Program-made: the position numbers and the translations under genes
The notes under the pieces: generated by a model
Database searches by the model: none
What the model saw: the letters and a program-made list of their open reading frames with translations, nothing else
What the model was told of the DNA's origin: nothing
NCBI GenBank assembly: GCA_035328465.1
Contig: DAOLIQ010000072.1
Span: 1-16,779, forward strand
DNA from: JADJEI01 sp035328465
Lineage (GTDB): Bacteria > Bacteroidota > Ignavibacteria > Ignavibacteriales > Ignavibacteriaceae
Reading direction: 5' to 3'
DNA length: 16,779 nt
In this document: positions 6,494 to 14,760 of the stretch, piece after piece
How the letters are laid out: each line of letters starts with the position of its first letter
How positions within the stretch are numbered: the stretch's first letter is position 1

Positions 6494-8752
6494 TTATCTC
6501 TGTTTGCTTGCAATAAGATTTAATGCACTTCCAGCCTTAAACCATTCTATCTGTGCAGCATTAAAAGTATGATTTAACAATACCTCATCTTTGCTTCCAT
6601 CTTTATGCTTAACAATCATCTTCACTTGTTTTTCAGGAGCTAAAGTTGAAATTAGTAAATCAACTTTATCATCTTCTTTTATCTTATCATAATCTTTTGG
6701 ATCAGCAAAAGTAAGCGGCAGCATTCCCTGTTTTTTTAAATTCGTTTCGTGGATGCGAGCAAAACTTTTTACGATTATTGCCCTGCCGCCAAGAAATCTT
6801 GGTTCCATTGCTGCGTGTTCTCGAGATGAACCTTCACCATAATTTTCATCACCTACAACAACCCAGTTTACACCTTTTGCTTTATAATCGCGTGCAACTT
6901 CAGGAACTGATTTTGTTTCGCCAGTAAAAGTATTTTTAACTTTGCCCGGTTCTTTTGTATAAGCGTTAATAGCCCCGATAAACATATTGTTAGAAATGTT
7001 ATCAAGATGTCCACGATACTTTAACCACGGACCCGCCATTGAAATATGATCAGTAGTACATTTACCAAAAGCTTTTAGCAAGATTGGAAGATCAACCAAA
7101 TCTTTTCCATCCCACGGTGTGAACGAAGTAAGCAATTGTAACCTGTCGCTCTTCGGATCAACTTTAACTTCTACTTTACTTCCATCTTCAGCAGGAGCAA
7201 CAAAACCGGCACTGCCTTCATCAAAGCCGCGTGGTGGTAATTCTTCTCCGCTTGGTGCATCAAGTTTTACTTTTTCACCTTTTTCATTCACAAGCTCATC
7301 CGTAATAGGATTAAAAGATAAACTGCCTGCAATTGCTAATGCTGTTGTAATTTCTGGTGATGCAACAAATGCAAGGGTTTCGGGATTTCCATCATTACGT
7401 TTTGCAAAATTTCTATTGAATGATGTGATGATTGTATTTCTCTCACCCATCTTCATATCCATCCTCTTCCACATTCCAATGCAAGGTCCGCAAGCGTTTG
7501 CAAGAATTACTCCACCTATATCAGTTAAAGTTTTTAGCTGCCCATCACGTTCAATTGTAGCGCGAACCTGTTCAGAGCCGGGTGTAATTGTGTATTGCGC
7601 TTTTGCTTTTATACCTTTTGTAAGCGCTTGCTTAGCAATACTTGCAGAGCGGTCAATATCTTCATAACTGGAATTTGTACAACTTCCAATCAAACCAACA
7701 GAAACTTTATCAGGAAAGTTTTCACTCTTAACTGCTTCTTTCATTTTAGAGATTGGCCATGCTTTATCCGGAGTAAATGGCCCATTAAGATGCGGCTCAA
7801 GTTCACTTAAATTAATTTCAATAACCTGATCATAATATTTTTCGGGGTTTGCGAAGACTTCTTTATCAGCACAAAGTTCATCAGCTAAACCTTCTGCGAG
7901 TGCTGCAACATCAACACGTTTTGTGATTCGTAAATATGATGCCATCTTCTCATCAAATGGAAATACAGAAGTAGTTGCACCAATCTCTGCACCCATATTA
8001 CAAATAGTACCTTTGCCTGTGCACGAAATTGAATTTGTACCTTCACCAAAATATTCTACAATAGCTCCGGTGCCGCCTTTAACAGTTAAGATTCCCGCAA
8101 GTTTGAGAATAACATCTTTTGCAGAAGTCCATCCGTTTAGTTTTCCTGTTAATTTAACGCCGATAAGTTTTGGCCATTTCAATTCCCACGGCATTCCAGC
8201 CATAACATCCACAGCATCTGCACCGCCAACGCCAATTGCAATCATTCCAAGTCCACCAGCATTAGGAGTGTGTGAGTCGGTTCCAATCATCATTCCACCA
8301 GGAAATGCATAATTTTCTAAAACAACCTGATGAATAATTCCAGCACCCGGCTTCCAGAATCCAACGCCAAATTTTTGAGAGATGCTTTCAAGAAAATCAT
8401 AAACTTCTTTGTTCTCTGTTGTTGCACGATTAAGATCTTCTGTTGCACCAATTTGAGCTTGAATTAAGTGATCACAATGAACAGTAGATGGAACAGCGGT
8501 TGTTTTTCTTCCGGCGGACATAAATTGTAAAAGTGCCATTTGTGCAGTAGCATCCTGCATCGCAACACGATCGGGTGCTAAATCAACATAATCTTTTCCA
8601 CCGGTAAATTCTTTAGTTGCTTTATCGTAAAGATGAGTGTATAAAACTTTTTCTGCATAAGTTAGCGGACGATTAACAACTTTTCGTACTTCACTTAATT
8701 TGCTTTTATAGTTGGTATAAACTTTTTTGATCATATCGAGATTTGCGGTCAT
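6494..8752 (-). CDS. Aconitate hydratase, mitochondrial type
   Basis: A 752-residue enzyme that interconverts citrate and isocitrate through cis-aconitate in the TCA cycle, in the cytoplasm. The [4Fe-4S] cluster ligands are visible: C358 in GSCTNSSYED, and C421 and C424 in NACGPCIGMW, with the spacing of mitochondrial aconitase. The substrate loop near the N-terminus (TVHCDHLIQAQ), the HTPNAGGLG segment, and the C-terminal swivel domain (KCTTDHISMAGPWLKYRG, then YGEGSSREHAAMEPR with the active-site serine and arginine) are all intact. The length and the swivel sequence fit the mitochondrial-type branch rather than the longer AcnA/IRP type or AcnB. The start has AAAGGA 7 bases upstream. It appears monocistronic, ending in a strong terminator. 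The large open frames on the opposite strand are shadows of its codon use. Confidence 0.97.
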   Translation of the reverse strand: MTANLDMIKKVYTNYKSKLSEVRKVVNRPLTYAEKVLYTHLYDKATKEFTGGKDYVDLAPDRVAMQDATAQMALLQFMSAGRKTTAVPSTVHCDHLIQAQIGATEDLNRATTENKEVYDFLESISQKFGVGFWKPGAGIIHQVVLENYAFPGGMMIGTDSHTPNAGGLGMIAIGVGGADAVDVMAGMPWELKWPKLIGVKLTGKLNGWTSAKDVILKLAGILTVKGGTGAIVEYFGEGTNSISCTGKGTICNMGAEIGATTSVFPFDEKMASYLRITKRVDVAALAEGLADELCADKEVFANPEKYYDQVIEINLSELEPHLNGPFTPDKAWPISKMKEAVKSENFPDKVSVGLIGSCTNSSYEDIDRSASIAKQALTKGIKAKAQYTITPGSEQVRATIERDGQLKTLTDIGGVILANACGPCIGMWKRMDMKMGERNTIITSFNRNFAKRNDGNPETLAFVASPEITTALAIAGSLSFNPITDELVNEKGEKVKLDAPSGEELPPRGFDEGSAGFVAPAEDGSKVEVKVDPKSDRLQLLTSFTPWDGKDLVDLPILLKAFGKCTTDHISMAGPWLKYRGHLDNISNNMFIGAINAYTKEPGKVKNTFTGETKSVPEVARDYKAKGVNWVVVGDENYGEGSSREHAAMEPRFLGGRAIIVKSFARIHETNLKKQGMLPLTFADPKDYDKIKEDDKVDLLISTLAPEKQVKMIVKHKDGSKDEVLLNHTFNAAQIEWFKAGSALNLIASKQR

Positions 8753-9009
8753 TTTAATTTCCTTTAAATTTTTCTAAATCAAATTACACATTCAAAAATA
8801 TGAAAAAGACTGCATATATGTTTTTACTGGTAGAAAATGCTGCAAATTTTTTGCGTGATAGGTATTTCTTACAATTATTTTAGAAATATTTTCCAGAATA
8901 CTAAATATTCCAAATATTTAACCGATAATAGTTATGGAATAATATTTGATTTTGCTTATTTTACATAAGGAAATTTAAAAACTTGTTATTACTTTTCAAT
9001 TAATGGGAT

Positions 9010-9198
9010 ATGGTACCAAACTTTACTTACTACGACAAAAACGGTGAGAAGTGGTCAATCGAAAAAGGTGATTGGATTAGTCATCAATCAACTGAGATTA
9101 AACCAGTTATAAAGAAAGAATTCTCAATCGGCTATTTCGAGTTTTTCATCGTGACTGTAATTATATCTGCAATTTTATTTGCAATTAATTTTCTCTAA
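9010..9198 (+). CDS. Small membrane protein with C-terminal helix, hypothetical
   Basis: A 62-residue frame with a polar N-terminal half (YYDKNGEKWSIEKGDW) and a single hydrophobic C-terminal helix (about residues 43-62, FEFFIVTVIISAILFAINFL), which would make a tail-anchored inner-membrane protein. It is flanked by the divergent aconitase gene and, on the other side, the convergent GroES-like gene, with no partner in its own direction. The Shine-Dalgarno is weak (TGGGAT just before the ATG). The organised polar-then-hydrophobic layout argues for a real gene, but no family was recognised and no function is proposed. Confidence 0.45.
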   Translation: MVPNFTYYDKNGEKWSIEKGDWISHQSTEIKPVIKKEFSIGYFEFFIVTVIISAILFAINFL

Positions 9199-9333
9199 GA
9201 TTTAGTACGCCGTAAAAAGGTTTAAAACGGAGGGTTATATTGACCTTGGATATCTGTGACCTCTTGTTATTTATAAATCTTTTTTTAAAACAATTTTATT
9301 TTTGTCTAAAGCGAAGATATAGCACGGTCAAAG

Positions 9334-9708
9334 TTAAGCCTCGTTATTGTCATTTCTTATTAGTAGAAGTATGGCTGACTGCGGAACTATTAAATATTTT
9401 TCCTTATCAAACTCAATCTCGAAAGCTTCTTTCCGAAGAAAAATTGCCAGGTCACCCTCCTTTGCCTGTAAAGGGATATACTTAACCAAATCTTTCGACT
9501 CTTTCCATGGCTCATCATCCAAATTAGTACCGGTAGGATAACCAGGACCGGATTTGATTACATATCCGCTTTGAATTTTTTCCTTCTCGCTCACGCCGGG
9601 CGGAAGGTATAATCCACTTGCTGTCTTAGTCGACTCCTCTTCAGGGTGTATAAGAACTCTATCACCAACGACAATAAATCTTTGCAAATTTTTCAATTGA
9701 AATGTCAT
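9334..9708 (-). CDS. GroES-like co-chaperonin family protein (divergent paralogue)
   Basis: A 124-residue protein with the Cpn10 barrel start (RFIVVGDRVLIHPEEES), a mobile-loop-like segment (KTASGLYLPPG), a central GYVIKSGPGYP that matches the conserved GxVxxVGxG region, and a last strand pair (GDLAIFLRKEAFEIEFDKEKYLIV) near the normal C-terminus. True GroES is about 95 residues. The extra length comes from an insertion around TGTNLDDEPWKESKDLVKY and a longer tail. No groEL is adjacent, so this is probably a paralogue rather than the housekeeping co-chaperonin. The start is the ATG at 9708; a TTG seven codons upstream lies in a poly-A/T run. It begins 39 bases after the flavoprotein stop codon, so it may be read from the polyketide operon. 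Confidence 0.8.
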   Translation of the reverse strand: MTFQLKNLQRFIVVGDRVLIHPEEESTKTASGLYLPPGVSEKEKIQSGYVIKSGPGYPTGTNLDDEPWKESKDLVKYIPLQAKEGDLAIFLRKEAFEIEFDKEKYLIVPQSAILLLIRNDNNEA

Positions 9709-9747
9709 AAATAATTTTTTTTTATACAAAAATATGAAAATAAAAAA

Positions 9748-10926
9748 TCATTTGTTTTTTTGACTTTCAGGATAATTTCTTGTAATTCTTATTAGATGTT
9801 TTAGAAGTGCAGGATATGCAGCAGAAAGAAGTAATCCTGTTGAAGTCAGGAATGAGTTCATCAAAATTTTTTGAACCCAAAGGGAAGAAGTAATTCTTTT
9901 TTGAAATAATTCATTCCAACTGTTTTCATAAATCTCCCCCATTTTTTCCAAAGATCGGGATTGATTTTTCAAATTAAAAATTATTTCTGCAGCAAGCTTA
10001 CCTGACTCCATTGCCATAGCGATACCGTCGCCTGCCAGCGGTGCTATCAATCCCGCTGAATCTCCGATAAAAAATATCCCATTTTTAAATTTTTCCTTCA
10101 GCCCGAAATAAATATTCCCGGTGCCATAAATCTGTTCCGACTGAATTTGCTGCTCAAAATCATTCTTAAACATTTCTGCGAGCGCAGGATTAGATTTTAT
10201 GTTTCGAATAATTTTTGCACGCGGCGGTTCATCGTATATTTTTCTATTTTCCAAAAAACAGACCGTTACTTTATCTCCATTTATTTTATTTAATCCACAA
10301 TAAAGATTTGAACCGGAAAAAATAATTATCTCATTCTTTTTGAAATTGCAAAACGCATTTTGATTCAAATGAAACTTAACCCCATTGAGCTGTGATTGGT
10401 TATTTATAAATTTTCTGAAAAGAATTTTATCTAATTTATTTTGCTTGCCATACGACGCGATTACATATTTTGCTTCAATGTTGATTATACCGGATTCAGT
10501 ACGGGCACTTATGTTAAAATTATTATTCGATCGAACTATCGAGTTTACTTCCGCAGGCTGATAAACCTTTGCTCCATTTTGATTACATTTATCCAAAAGC
10601 ATTTTATCAAAGCTTGACCTCCTAAGTGCAAAAGCCTCAAAGTCAAAACCGGCAGAAATTTTTTTCCCGTTTCTACTAATAAAATTAAATGAATCAATTC
10701 GATTAGGATTTAGAGATAAAAAATCAGAATAGAGTTCAAGTTCTTTTACTTTACCAATTACTTCGGTCGAGAGAAACTCGCCGCAAAGAACATCACGAGG
10801 AAAATTTTTTTTCTCAAAAAGACAAACATCAAAACCCGCAGACGAAAGAAAACTTGCAGCAGTAGCTCCCGCCGGACCACCGCCAATGATTGCTATCTGA
10901 TGTTGAATAGGTTTTCTTTCAGGCAT
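9748..10926 (-). CDS. FAD-dependent oxidoreductase, geranylgeranyl-reductase-like, of the polyketide operon
   Basis: A 392-residue flavoprotein. The N-terminal Rossmann fingerprint is IAIIGGGPAGATAA (G15, G17, G20) with acidic E38 at the end of the second strand (VCLFEKK). It is followed by PRDVLCGEF, typical of the geranylgeranyl-reductase/aromatic-hydroxylase group, and the second FAD motif GIFFIGDSAGLIAPLAGDG near residues 283-301. Such enzymes hydroxylate or reduce hydrophobic substrates. The start codon overlaps the end of the methyltransferase gene by 8 bases (ATGCCTGA), implying translational coupling. Its position in the operon suggests it oxidises the methylated polyketide, by analogy with phenolic-lipid flavoprotein hydroxylases of the SrsC type, but a reductase role is equally compatible with the sequence. 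Confidence 0.88.
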   Translation of the reverse strand: MPERKPIQHQIAIIGGGPAGATAASFLSSAGFDVCLFEKKNFPRDVLCGEFLSTEVIGKVKELELYSDFLSLNPNRIDSFNFISRNGKKISAGFDFEAFALRRSSFDKMLLDKCNQNGAKVYQPAEVNSIVRSNNNFNISARTESGIINIEAKYVIASYGKQNKLDKILFRKFINNQSQLNGVKFHLNQNAFCNFKKNEIIIFSGSNLYCGLNKINGDKVTVCFLENRKIYDEPPRAKIIRNIKSNPALAEMFKNDFEQQIQSEQIYGTGNIYFGLKEKFKNGIFFIGDSAGLIAPLAGDGIAMAMESGKLAAEIIFNLKNQSRSLEKMGEIYENSWNELFQKRITSSLWVQKILMNSFLTSTGLLLSAAYPALLKHLIRITRNYPESQKNK

Positions 10927-11596
10927 AAATTACCACCAGCCATCTGAATGCCCATCTTCGATATACTTTGAATCGAACAATTTCTAATTGTTTAAGAATA
11001 TTTTTTAAATCGGTTTTGATAAACCCTCTTTTAACTGAAAGCGGTCCATCATTTTTTACCATTTTACTTTTCGAAAATAATTTTGTCAAAAGTAAAATTC
11101 CGATATATGCAAGCCAGGATCTTCGCAAATCATTTATTACAATCCCCGTTTTGCAGATCTTTAAGGACATCTTAAGAATCGAAATAATTTCTGATTCGGT
11201 AAAGTGGTGAAGAAAAAGGGAGAGGTGAACAATGTCAACTGAATTTTCTTTGAATGGTAAATTGAGAGCAGTACCTAAAATAACATTTGTGTCAATTGAT
11301 TTTTCTTTTAAGAATTTACAAACTCTAAAATTCAAATCAAGCGAGTAAATCTCAACTTCATTTTCAACTTTATTTTGCAGTACATCCGAACTGCCAGCGC
11401 CAATATCAAGAATAGATAATTTATGATTTGAATGGTTATTACTCGATAATAATTTTACACCGAAATGAGTAGCAGAATTTCCACCCAAATATTTATTTAT
11501 AACATTTAGTTCGGATAATGCCAGATCAATTCTTGCATCCAGAATTGAAAAATCATCCATAATCTCTTTGGTGTATTCTCTTTCCATTTTCAACAT
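10919..11596 (-). CDS. Class I SAM-dependent methyltransferase of the polyketide operon
   Basis: A 225-residue protein. The SAM-binding motif I is LSILDIGAGSSDV (residues 60-72), followed by IYSLDLN, the acidic end of strand 2, and a motif IV-like SVDIVHLSLFLHHF. The C-terminal part (SWLAYIGILLLTKLF) is more hydrophobic than usual and may contact a lipid-like substrate or the membrane. The start codon overlaps the stop of the polyketide synthase by 7 bases (ATGTTGA) and its own stop overlaps the flavoprotein start by 8 bases, so the three are translated as one unit. The inferred role is O- or C-methylation of the polyketide product; the methylation position cannot be read. A second ATG three codons in (11587) is a possible alternative start. 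Confidence 0.88.
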   Translation of the reverse strand: MLKMEREYTKEIMDDFSILDARIDLALSELNVINKYLGGNSATHFGVKLLSSNNHSNHKLSILDIGAGSSDVLQNKVENEVEIYSLDLNFRVCKFLKEKSIDTNVILGTALNLPFKENSVDIVHLSLFLHHFTESEIISILKMSLKICKTGIVINDLRRSWLAYIGILLLTKLFSKSKMVKNDGPLSVKRGFIKTDLKNILKQLEIVRFKVYRRWAFRWLVVIYA

Positions 11597-12675
11597 ACTT
11601 TAAAGAGCACCAATTCCATTGTTAGCCCCGGTCCGAAAGCAACAGCACAGCAAAGATCATCAATATCAAGCAGCTCATTTTCTAAAATATTTTTAAGCAC
11701 AAACAAAATTGAAACTGAGGAAAGATTGCCAAAATTTTTCAGAATCTCTCTCGAAGGTTTTAACTGCTTATCAGAAAGCTGCAGTCCATTTTGAAGTGAA
11801 TCTAAAATTGCACGACCGCCCGGATGCAAAGCCCAATGTTTAATTTTTGAGCTATCAATCCCTCTTCTTGCTAAAATTTCTTTAGCTCTTGGAGCAGCAG
11901 AGTTTAAAATAATTTTCGGGAGTTCGGAGGAAAGCATCATTTCAAAACCGTTGTTGCCAATTTTCCAGCCCATGTATTTTGCAGAATCTTCAAACATAAA
12001 TGATTCTGCAAATTGTATTTCAAGTTTTCTTCTTTGTGAATAATTATTTTTAGAAAAGAATGCAGCAGCAGCGCCGTCAGCAAAAATCATATTAGCTAAA
12101 ATATTGTCACGCGTAGGTTCGGTTTGAAGGTGGAGGCTGCATAACTCAACTGAAATCATTAGTGTGTTTTCATTTTCGTCCTGCTTCATTGCTTCCCAGA
12201 CAGAATTAATTCCGACTAACGAAGCAGCACAGCCCATGAAACCAATGTTTGTTCTTTTTACATTTGGCGGAAGATTAAATTCTTTAATAATTTGATAATC
12301 CAAGCCGGGGGCAAAAAATCCTGTGCAGGAAATTGTAATTAACCTGTCAATAGATGAGAAATCAATTTTATATTTATCACCTAAAGTTCTAACTGCATTT
12401 CCCGTAAGTAAAGTTGCCCATTTTTCATACTCGCACATCCGTGCTTTGGTGTCGGGCGAATAATGATTTCCGTTCTTTGTAAAAAATTTATCGGAAGCAT
12501 CTTCATCGCCATCGGGAATCACGAAATAACGATGATCAATTCCGCTTTGATTAGCAGCCATTTCAATCATTCGTGCCACAGCCGGCGAACCTCCCATTCG
12601 CTTTTTAAGTTCCGAAGCAGCAAATTGCTGATTGACTTTAAACGGGGGCGAGGCTGTTTCAATATCAATTAACAT
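11590..12675 (-). CDS. Type III polyketide synthase (chalcone/stilbene synthase family)
   Basis: A 361-residue thiolase-fold enzyme that condenses malonyl-CoA units onto an acyl-CoA starter, working as a homodimer without a carrier protein. The full catalytic triad is visible: C149 in NIGFMGCAAS, H284 in WALHPGGRAI and N317 in KNFGNLSSVS. The family's closing GPG loop is present as VAFGPGLTMEL near the C-terminus. The length is typical. The start is set by AAAGGA 6 bases before the ATG at 12675; the ATG two codons earlier would directly abut that Shine-Dalgarno. It leads a three-gene overlapping operon with a methyltransferase and a flavoprotein. The arrangement resembles srsABC-type phenolic-lipid pathways and a cluster found across Bacteroidota, which suggests an alkylresorcinol, alkylpyrone or quinone product. 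The starter unit cannot be read. Confidence 0.95.
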   Translation of the reverse strand: MLIDIETASPPFKVNQQFAASELKKRMGGSPAVARMIEMAANQSGIDHRYFVIPDGDEDASDKFFTKNGNHYSPDTKARMCEYEKWATLLTGNAVRTLGDKYKIDFSSIDRLITISCTGFFAPGLDYQIIKEFNLPPNVKRTNIGFMGCAASLVGINSVWEAMKQDENENTLMISVELCSLHLQTEPTRDNILANMIFADGAAAAFFSKNNYSQRRKLEIQFAESFMFEDSAKYMGWKIGNNGFEMMLSSELPKIILNSAAPRAKEILARRGIDSSKIKHWALHPGGRAILDSLQNGLQLSDKQLKPSREILKNFGNLSSVSILFVLKNILENELLDIDDLCCAVAFGPGLTMELVLFKVC

Positions 12676-12699
12676 ATTCATTCCTTTTATTTAAAGAAT

Positions 12700-12727
12700 A
12701 ACATAATCAATAGATGATTGGTTTCAA
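12700..12727 (-). promoter_or_regulatory. Candidate promoter of the polyketide operon
   Basis: On the minus strand TTGAAA (12727-12722) is followed after 16 bases by TATGTT (12705-12700), about 25 bases before the polyketide synthase ATG. This fits a sigma70-type promoter. The call rests on this pattern alone and is tentative in such AT-rich DNA. Confidence 0.3.
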
Positions 12728-12745
12728 ATTCCATATTTTATTCTC

Positions 12746-12753
12746 TAAATTTG
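12746..12753 (+). promoter_or_regulatory. Candidate -7 element (TAnnTTTG) for the methyltransferase/glycosyltransferase pair
   Basis: TAAATTTG matches the Bacteroidota -7 consensus TAnnTTTG exactly and lies 29 bases before the methyltransferase ATG. An upstream TTG is present, but its spacing (25 bases) is longer than usual. It is a weak call made because the divergent gap must contain a plus-strand promoter. Confidence 0.25.
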
Positions 12754-12782
12754 AATTAATTTTTTAATAAAGTAAATTACAA

Positions 12783-13382
12783 ATGAGTAAAGAGTTTTGG
12801 GATCAAAGATTTTCTGACAAAGATTTTGTTTACGGCAAAGAACCAAATCAGTTTTACAAAAAACATATTGATGAACTTCCGAAAGGAAAAATTTTATTAC
12901 CGGGTGATGGTGAAGGCAGAAACTCCGTCTATGCAGCTTCAATCGGCTGGCAGGCGGATGCATTCGATTTCAGTACATCAGCAAGAAGGAAAGCGCTTCA
13001 GCTTGCAGCGGAAAGGAAAATAAAAATCAATTACACTCTTTCGGAATTTATAAATTACAGTTATCCTGAAAATTATTATGACGTTGCAGCTTTAATTTTT
13101 ATTCACCTCCCCAATACTGAAAGAAATATTGTACACCAAGCGTGTGTTAAATCTTTAAAACAAAATGGTAAAATTATTCTCGAAGCATTCAACAAAAAAC
13201 AATTGGGAAAACCCTCCGGCGGTCCGCAGGATTTGGAATTGCTTTATTCTAAGGAAGAATTGATCGAGTCATTTTCGGGACTTGATATTGAGCTTATTGA
13301 ATATGAGACTGTATTCCTTAACGAAGGCGCACATCACGAAGGTAAAGCTGAAGTTGTAAGATTCATCGGAGTGAAAAAATAA
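12783..13382 (+). CDS. Class I SAM-dependent methyltransferase (TehB/thiopurine-like)
   Basis: A 199-residue protein. The N-terminus FWDQRFSDKDFVYGKEPNQF is characteristic of a small TehB/thiopurine-methyltransferase-like family. Motif I is ILLPGDGEGRNSVYAA (about residues 37-52), the next strand end is DAFDFS, and motif IV is YDVAALIFIHLP. Family members methylate small molecules, in some cases tellurite or thiols; the substrate here is unknown. It is the first gene of a plus-strand pair and the next gene starts with no gap. It is transcribed away from the polyketide operon across a 107-base region. No Shine-Dalgarno is seen before the ATG. Confidence 0.88.
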   Translation: MSKEFWDQRFSDKDFVYGKEPNQFYKKHIDELPKGKILLPGDGEGRNSVYAASIGWQADAFDFSTSARRKALQLAAERKIKINYTLSEFINYSYPENYYDVAALIFIHLPNTERNIVHQACVKSLKQNGKIILEAFNKKQLGKPSGGPQDLELLYSKEELIESFSGLDIELIEYETVFLNEGAHHEGKAEVVRFIGVKK

Positions 13383-14639
13383 TTGGCGAAGAAAGTTTTA
13401 TTCATTACTTATTTTTTCCCGCCGTCTGGAAAAGCTACTGTGCATTTCCCTTTGCAGATGATAAAATATTTTCCCGAATTTGGATGCGAACCAATTGTAC
13501 TTACAGTTGAAAATGAAACAACCTCAATGCGTGATGAAAGCCTGTTGGAGCATATAAATTCCACGCTAAAAATTTTTAAATCAAAATCTTTTGAGCCTTT
13601 TGAACTCTACAAAAAATTTACCGGAAAAGGTAAGCACGGCGAATATGTTGAGTCGGAAGCTATTTCTCGCAACAATAAAAGTCTGCCGCATCGTTTAGCA
13701 ATTTGGATACGCATGAATTTATTTATTCCTGATGCACGTATTGGCTGGTACTTCAGTGCGGTAAAGAAAGGCAAACTAATATTTAATGAAGAGCATTTCG
13801 ATTCAATAATTACAATCGGTCCGCCGCACAGTACTCATTTAATTGGAATGAAACTTAGTAAATATTTTAAAGTACCGCACATTCCTGTTTTAATTGATCC
13901 GTGGGTGGATATTATTTATTATAAAGATTTTAAGCGAAGCGAAATTACTTTAAAGATTGATAATCATCTGGAGAAAAAAGTTCTCGAACATGCGTCACAA
14001 ATTATTTTTGTAACAGAAACAACCCGAGCTGATTATTCGACAAAATATTCTTTTGTCAAAAATAAATCGCAGGTTCTTTACTGGGGTTATAATGAAGATA
14101 ATTTTTCAAATTTGACTTATCGGGAAAAGAAAGAAGAAGTACTTTTACATGCAGGAAATATTTTTGATTTTCAAAATCCAAAAAATTTTTGGGCAACAAT
14201 AAAAAAGCAAATTGAAGATGGGAGGAAAATTAAACTAAAATTTATTGGAACAGTCAGCCCCGTGATCAAGGAAGCAATTGCAAATTCAGGACTTGAACCA
14301 AGCACGGAATATCTTGGCTTTTTACAATATAAAGAAATGTTAACAGAGCTCGTCAATGCTGATTACCTGCTCGTATGTGCAACTGAGCCGCGGCATGTAC
14401 CCGGAAAGTTGTTTGAGTATTTACGTTCTGGAAAACCAATAATCGCATTTGGTGATGAGAACAGCGAAGTAAAACAAATAATTGAAAAAGCAAAAGCGGG
14501 AATGATGTTTCGCTATTCCGAAAGTGCTGCAGAATTTTTTGATAAATTAAGCAGTTTCAAAACCGATATTGATTTTGTAAAAAACTTTGACAGGAAAAGA
14601 ACTGCGGAGAGGCTATTACAAATATTAAAATCAGTTTAA
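13383..14639 (+). CDS. GT4-like (GT-B fold) glycosyltransferase
   Basis: A 418-residue protein with the N-terminal GT-B signature KKVLFITYFFPPSGKATVHF, typical of family 4 glycosyltransferases, and a C-terminal nucleotide-sugar-binding region (EEVLLHAGNIF, LVNADYLLVCAT, VPGKLFEYLRSGKPIIAFG near residues 340-356). It probably transfers a sugar onto a surface glycan or lipid at the inner face of the membrane; donor and acceptor cannot be read. The start is a TTG that directly follows the TAA of the methyltransferase gene. It is chosen because the signature starts immediately after it, and GGAG at 13368-13371, inside the end of the upstream gene, can serve as ribosome-binding site. Translation is therefore probably coupled to the methyltransferase. 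Confidence 0.88.
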   Translation: MAKKVLFITYFFPPSGKATVHFPLQMIKYFPEFGCEPIVLTVENETTSMRDESLLEHINSTLKIFKSKSFEPFELYKKFTGKGKHGEYVESEAISRNNKSLPHRLAIWIRMNLFIPDARIGWYFSAVKKGKLIFNEEHFDSIITIGPPHSTHLIGMKLSKYFKVPHIPVLIDPWVDIIYYKDFKRSEITLKIDNHLEKKVLEHASQIIFVTETTRADYSTKYSFVKNKSQVLYWGYNEDNFSNLTYREKKEEVLLHAGNIFDFQNPKNFWATIKKQIEDGRKIKLKFIGTVSPVIKEAIANSGLEPSTEYLGFLQYKEMLTELVNADYLLVCATEPRHVPGKLFEYLRSGKPIIAFGDENSEVKQIIEKAKAGMMFRYSESAAEFFDKLSSFKTDIDFVKNFDRKRTAERLLQILKSV

Positions 14640-14640
14640 A

Positions 14641-14668
14641 ACAAAAACCTCCAACTGTATATCGGAGG
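14641..14668 (-). terminator. Candidate terminator of the lipoprotein gene
   Basis: On the minus strand CCTCCGA (14668-14662) pairs with TTGGAGG (14654-14648), with one wobble, around a 7-base loop. It is followed by TTTTTGTTTT. It lies about 92 bases past the lipoprotein stop and just past the convergent glycosyltransferase stop. The other strand lacks a T-run, so termination is expected mainly for minus-strand transcripts. Confidence 0.55.
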
Positions 14669-14760
14669 CCTAAAATAATTCTATACATTATCATTCTAAG
14701 AAGTTAGTTCATTTTTTCCCTTTCCCCTTTGCCTCTTTCAACTTTTTCGTTCATATCAAT

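Noticed and set aside
7119..7667. Plus-strand frame of 182 codons
   Set aside because: It is antisense to the well-conserved aconitase gene and its low-complexity serine/proline-rich reading is a shadow of that gene's codon use.
7923..8312. Plus-strand frame of 129 codons rich in proline and isoleucine
   Set aside because: Also a shadow on the opposite strand of aconitase; no motif or ribosome-binding site.
8894..8912. Inverted repeat GAATA-N5-TATTC upstream of aconitase as an operator
   Set aside because: Arms of five A/T-rich bases are expected by chance in such a sequence and no second copy is seen.
9208..9230. CCGT...ACGG hairpin as a terminator after the small membrane gene
   Set aside because: Only four pairs around a long loop and no T-run after it.
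9240..9485. Plus-strand frame of 81 codons starting TTG, with GGAGGG 5 bases upstream
   Set aside because: It runs antisense through the GroES-like gene, has no family resemblance and a poor composition. The Shine-Dalgarno-like GGAGGG is the only point in its favour.
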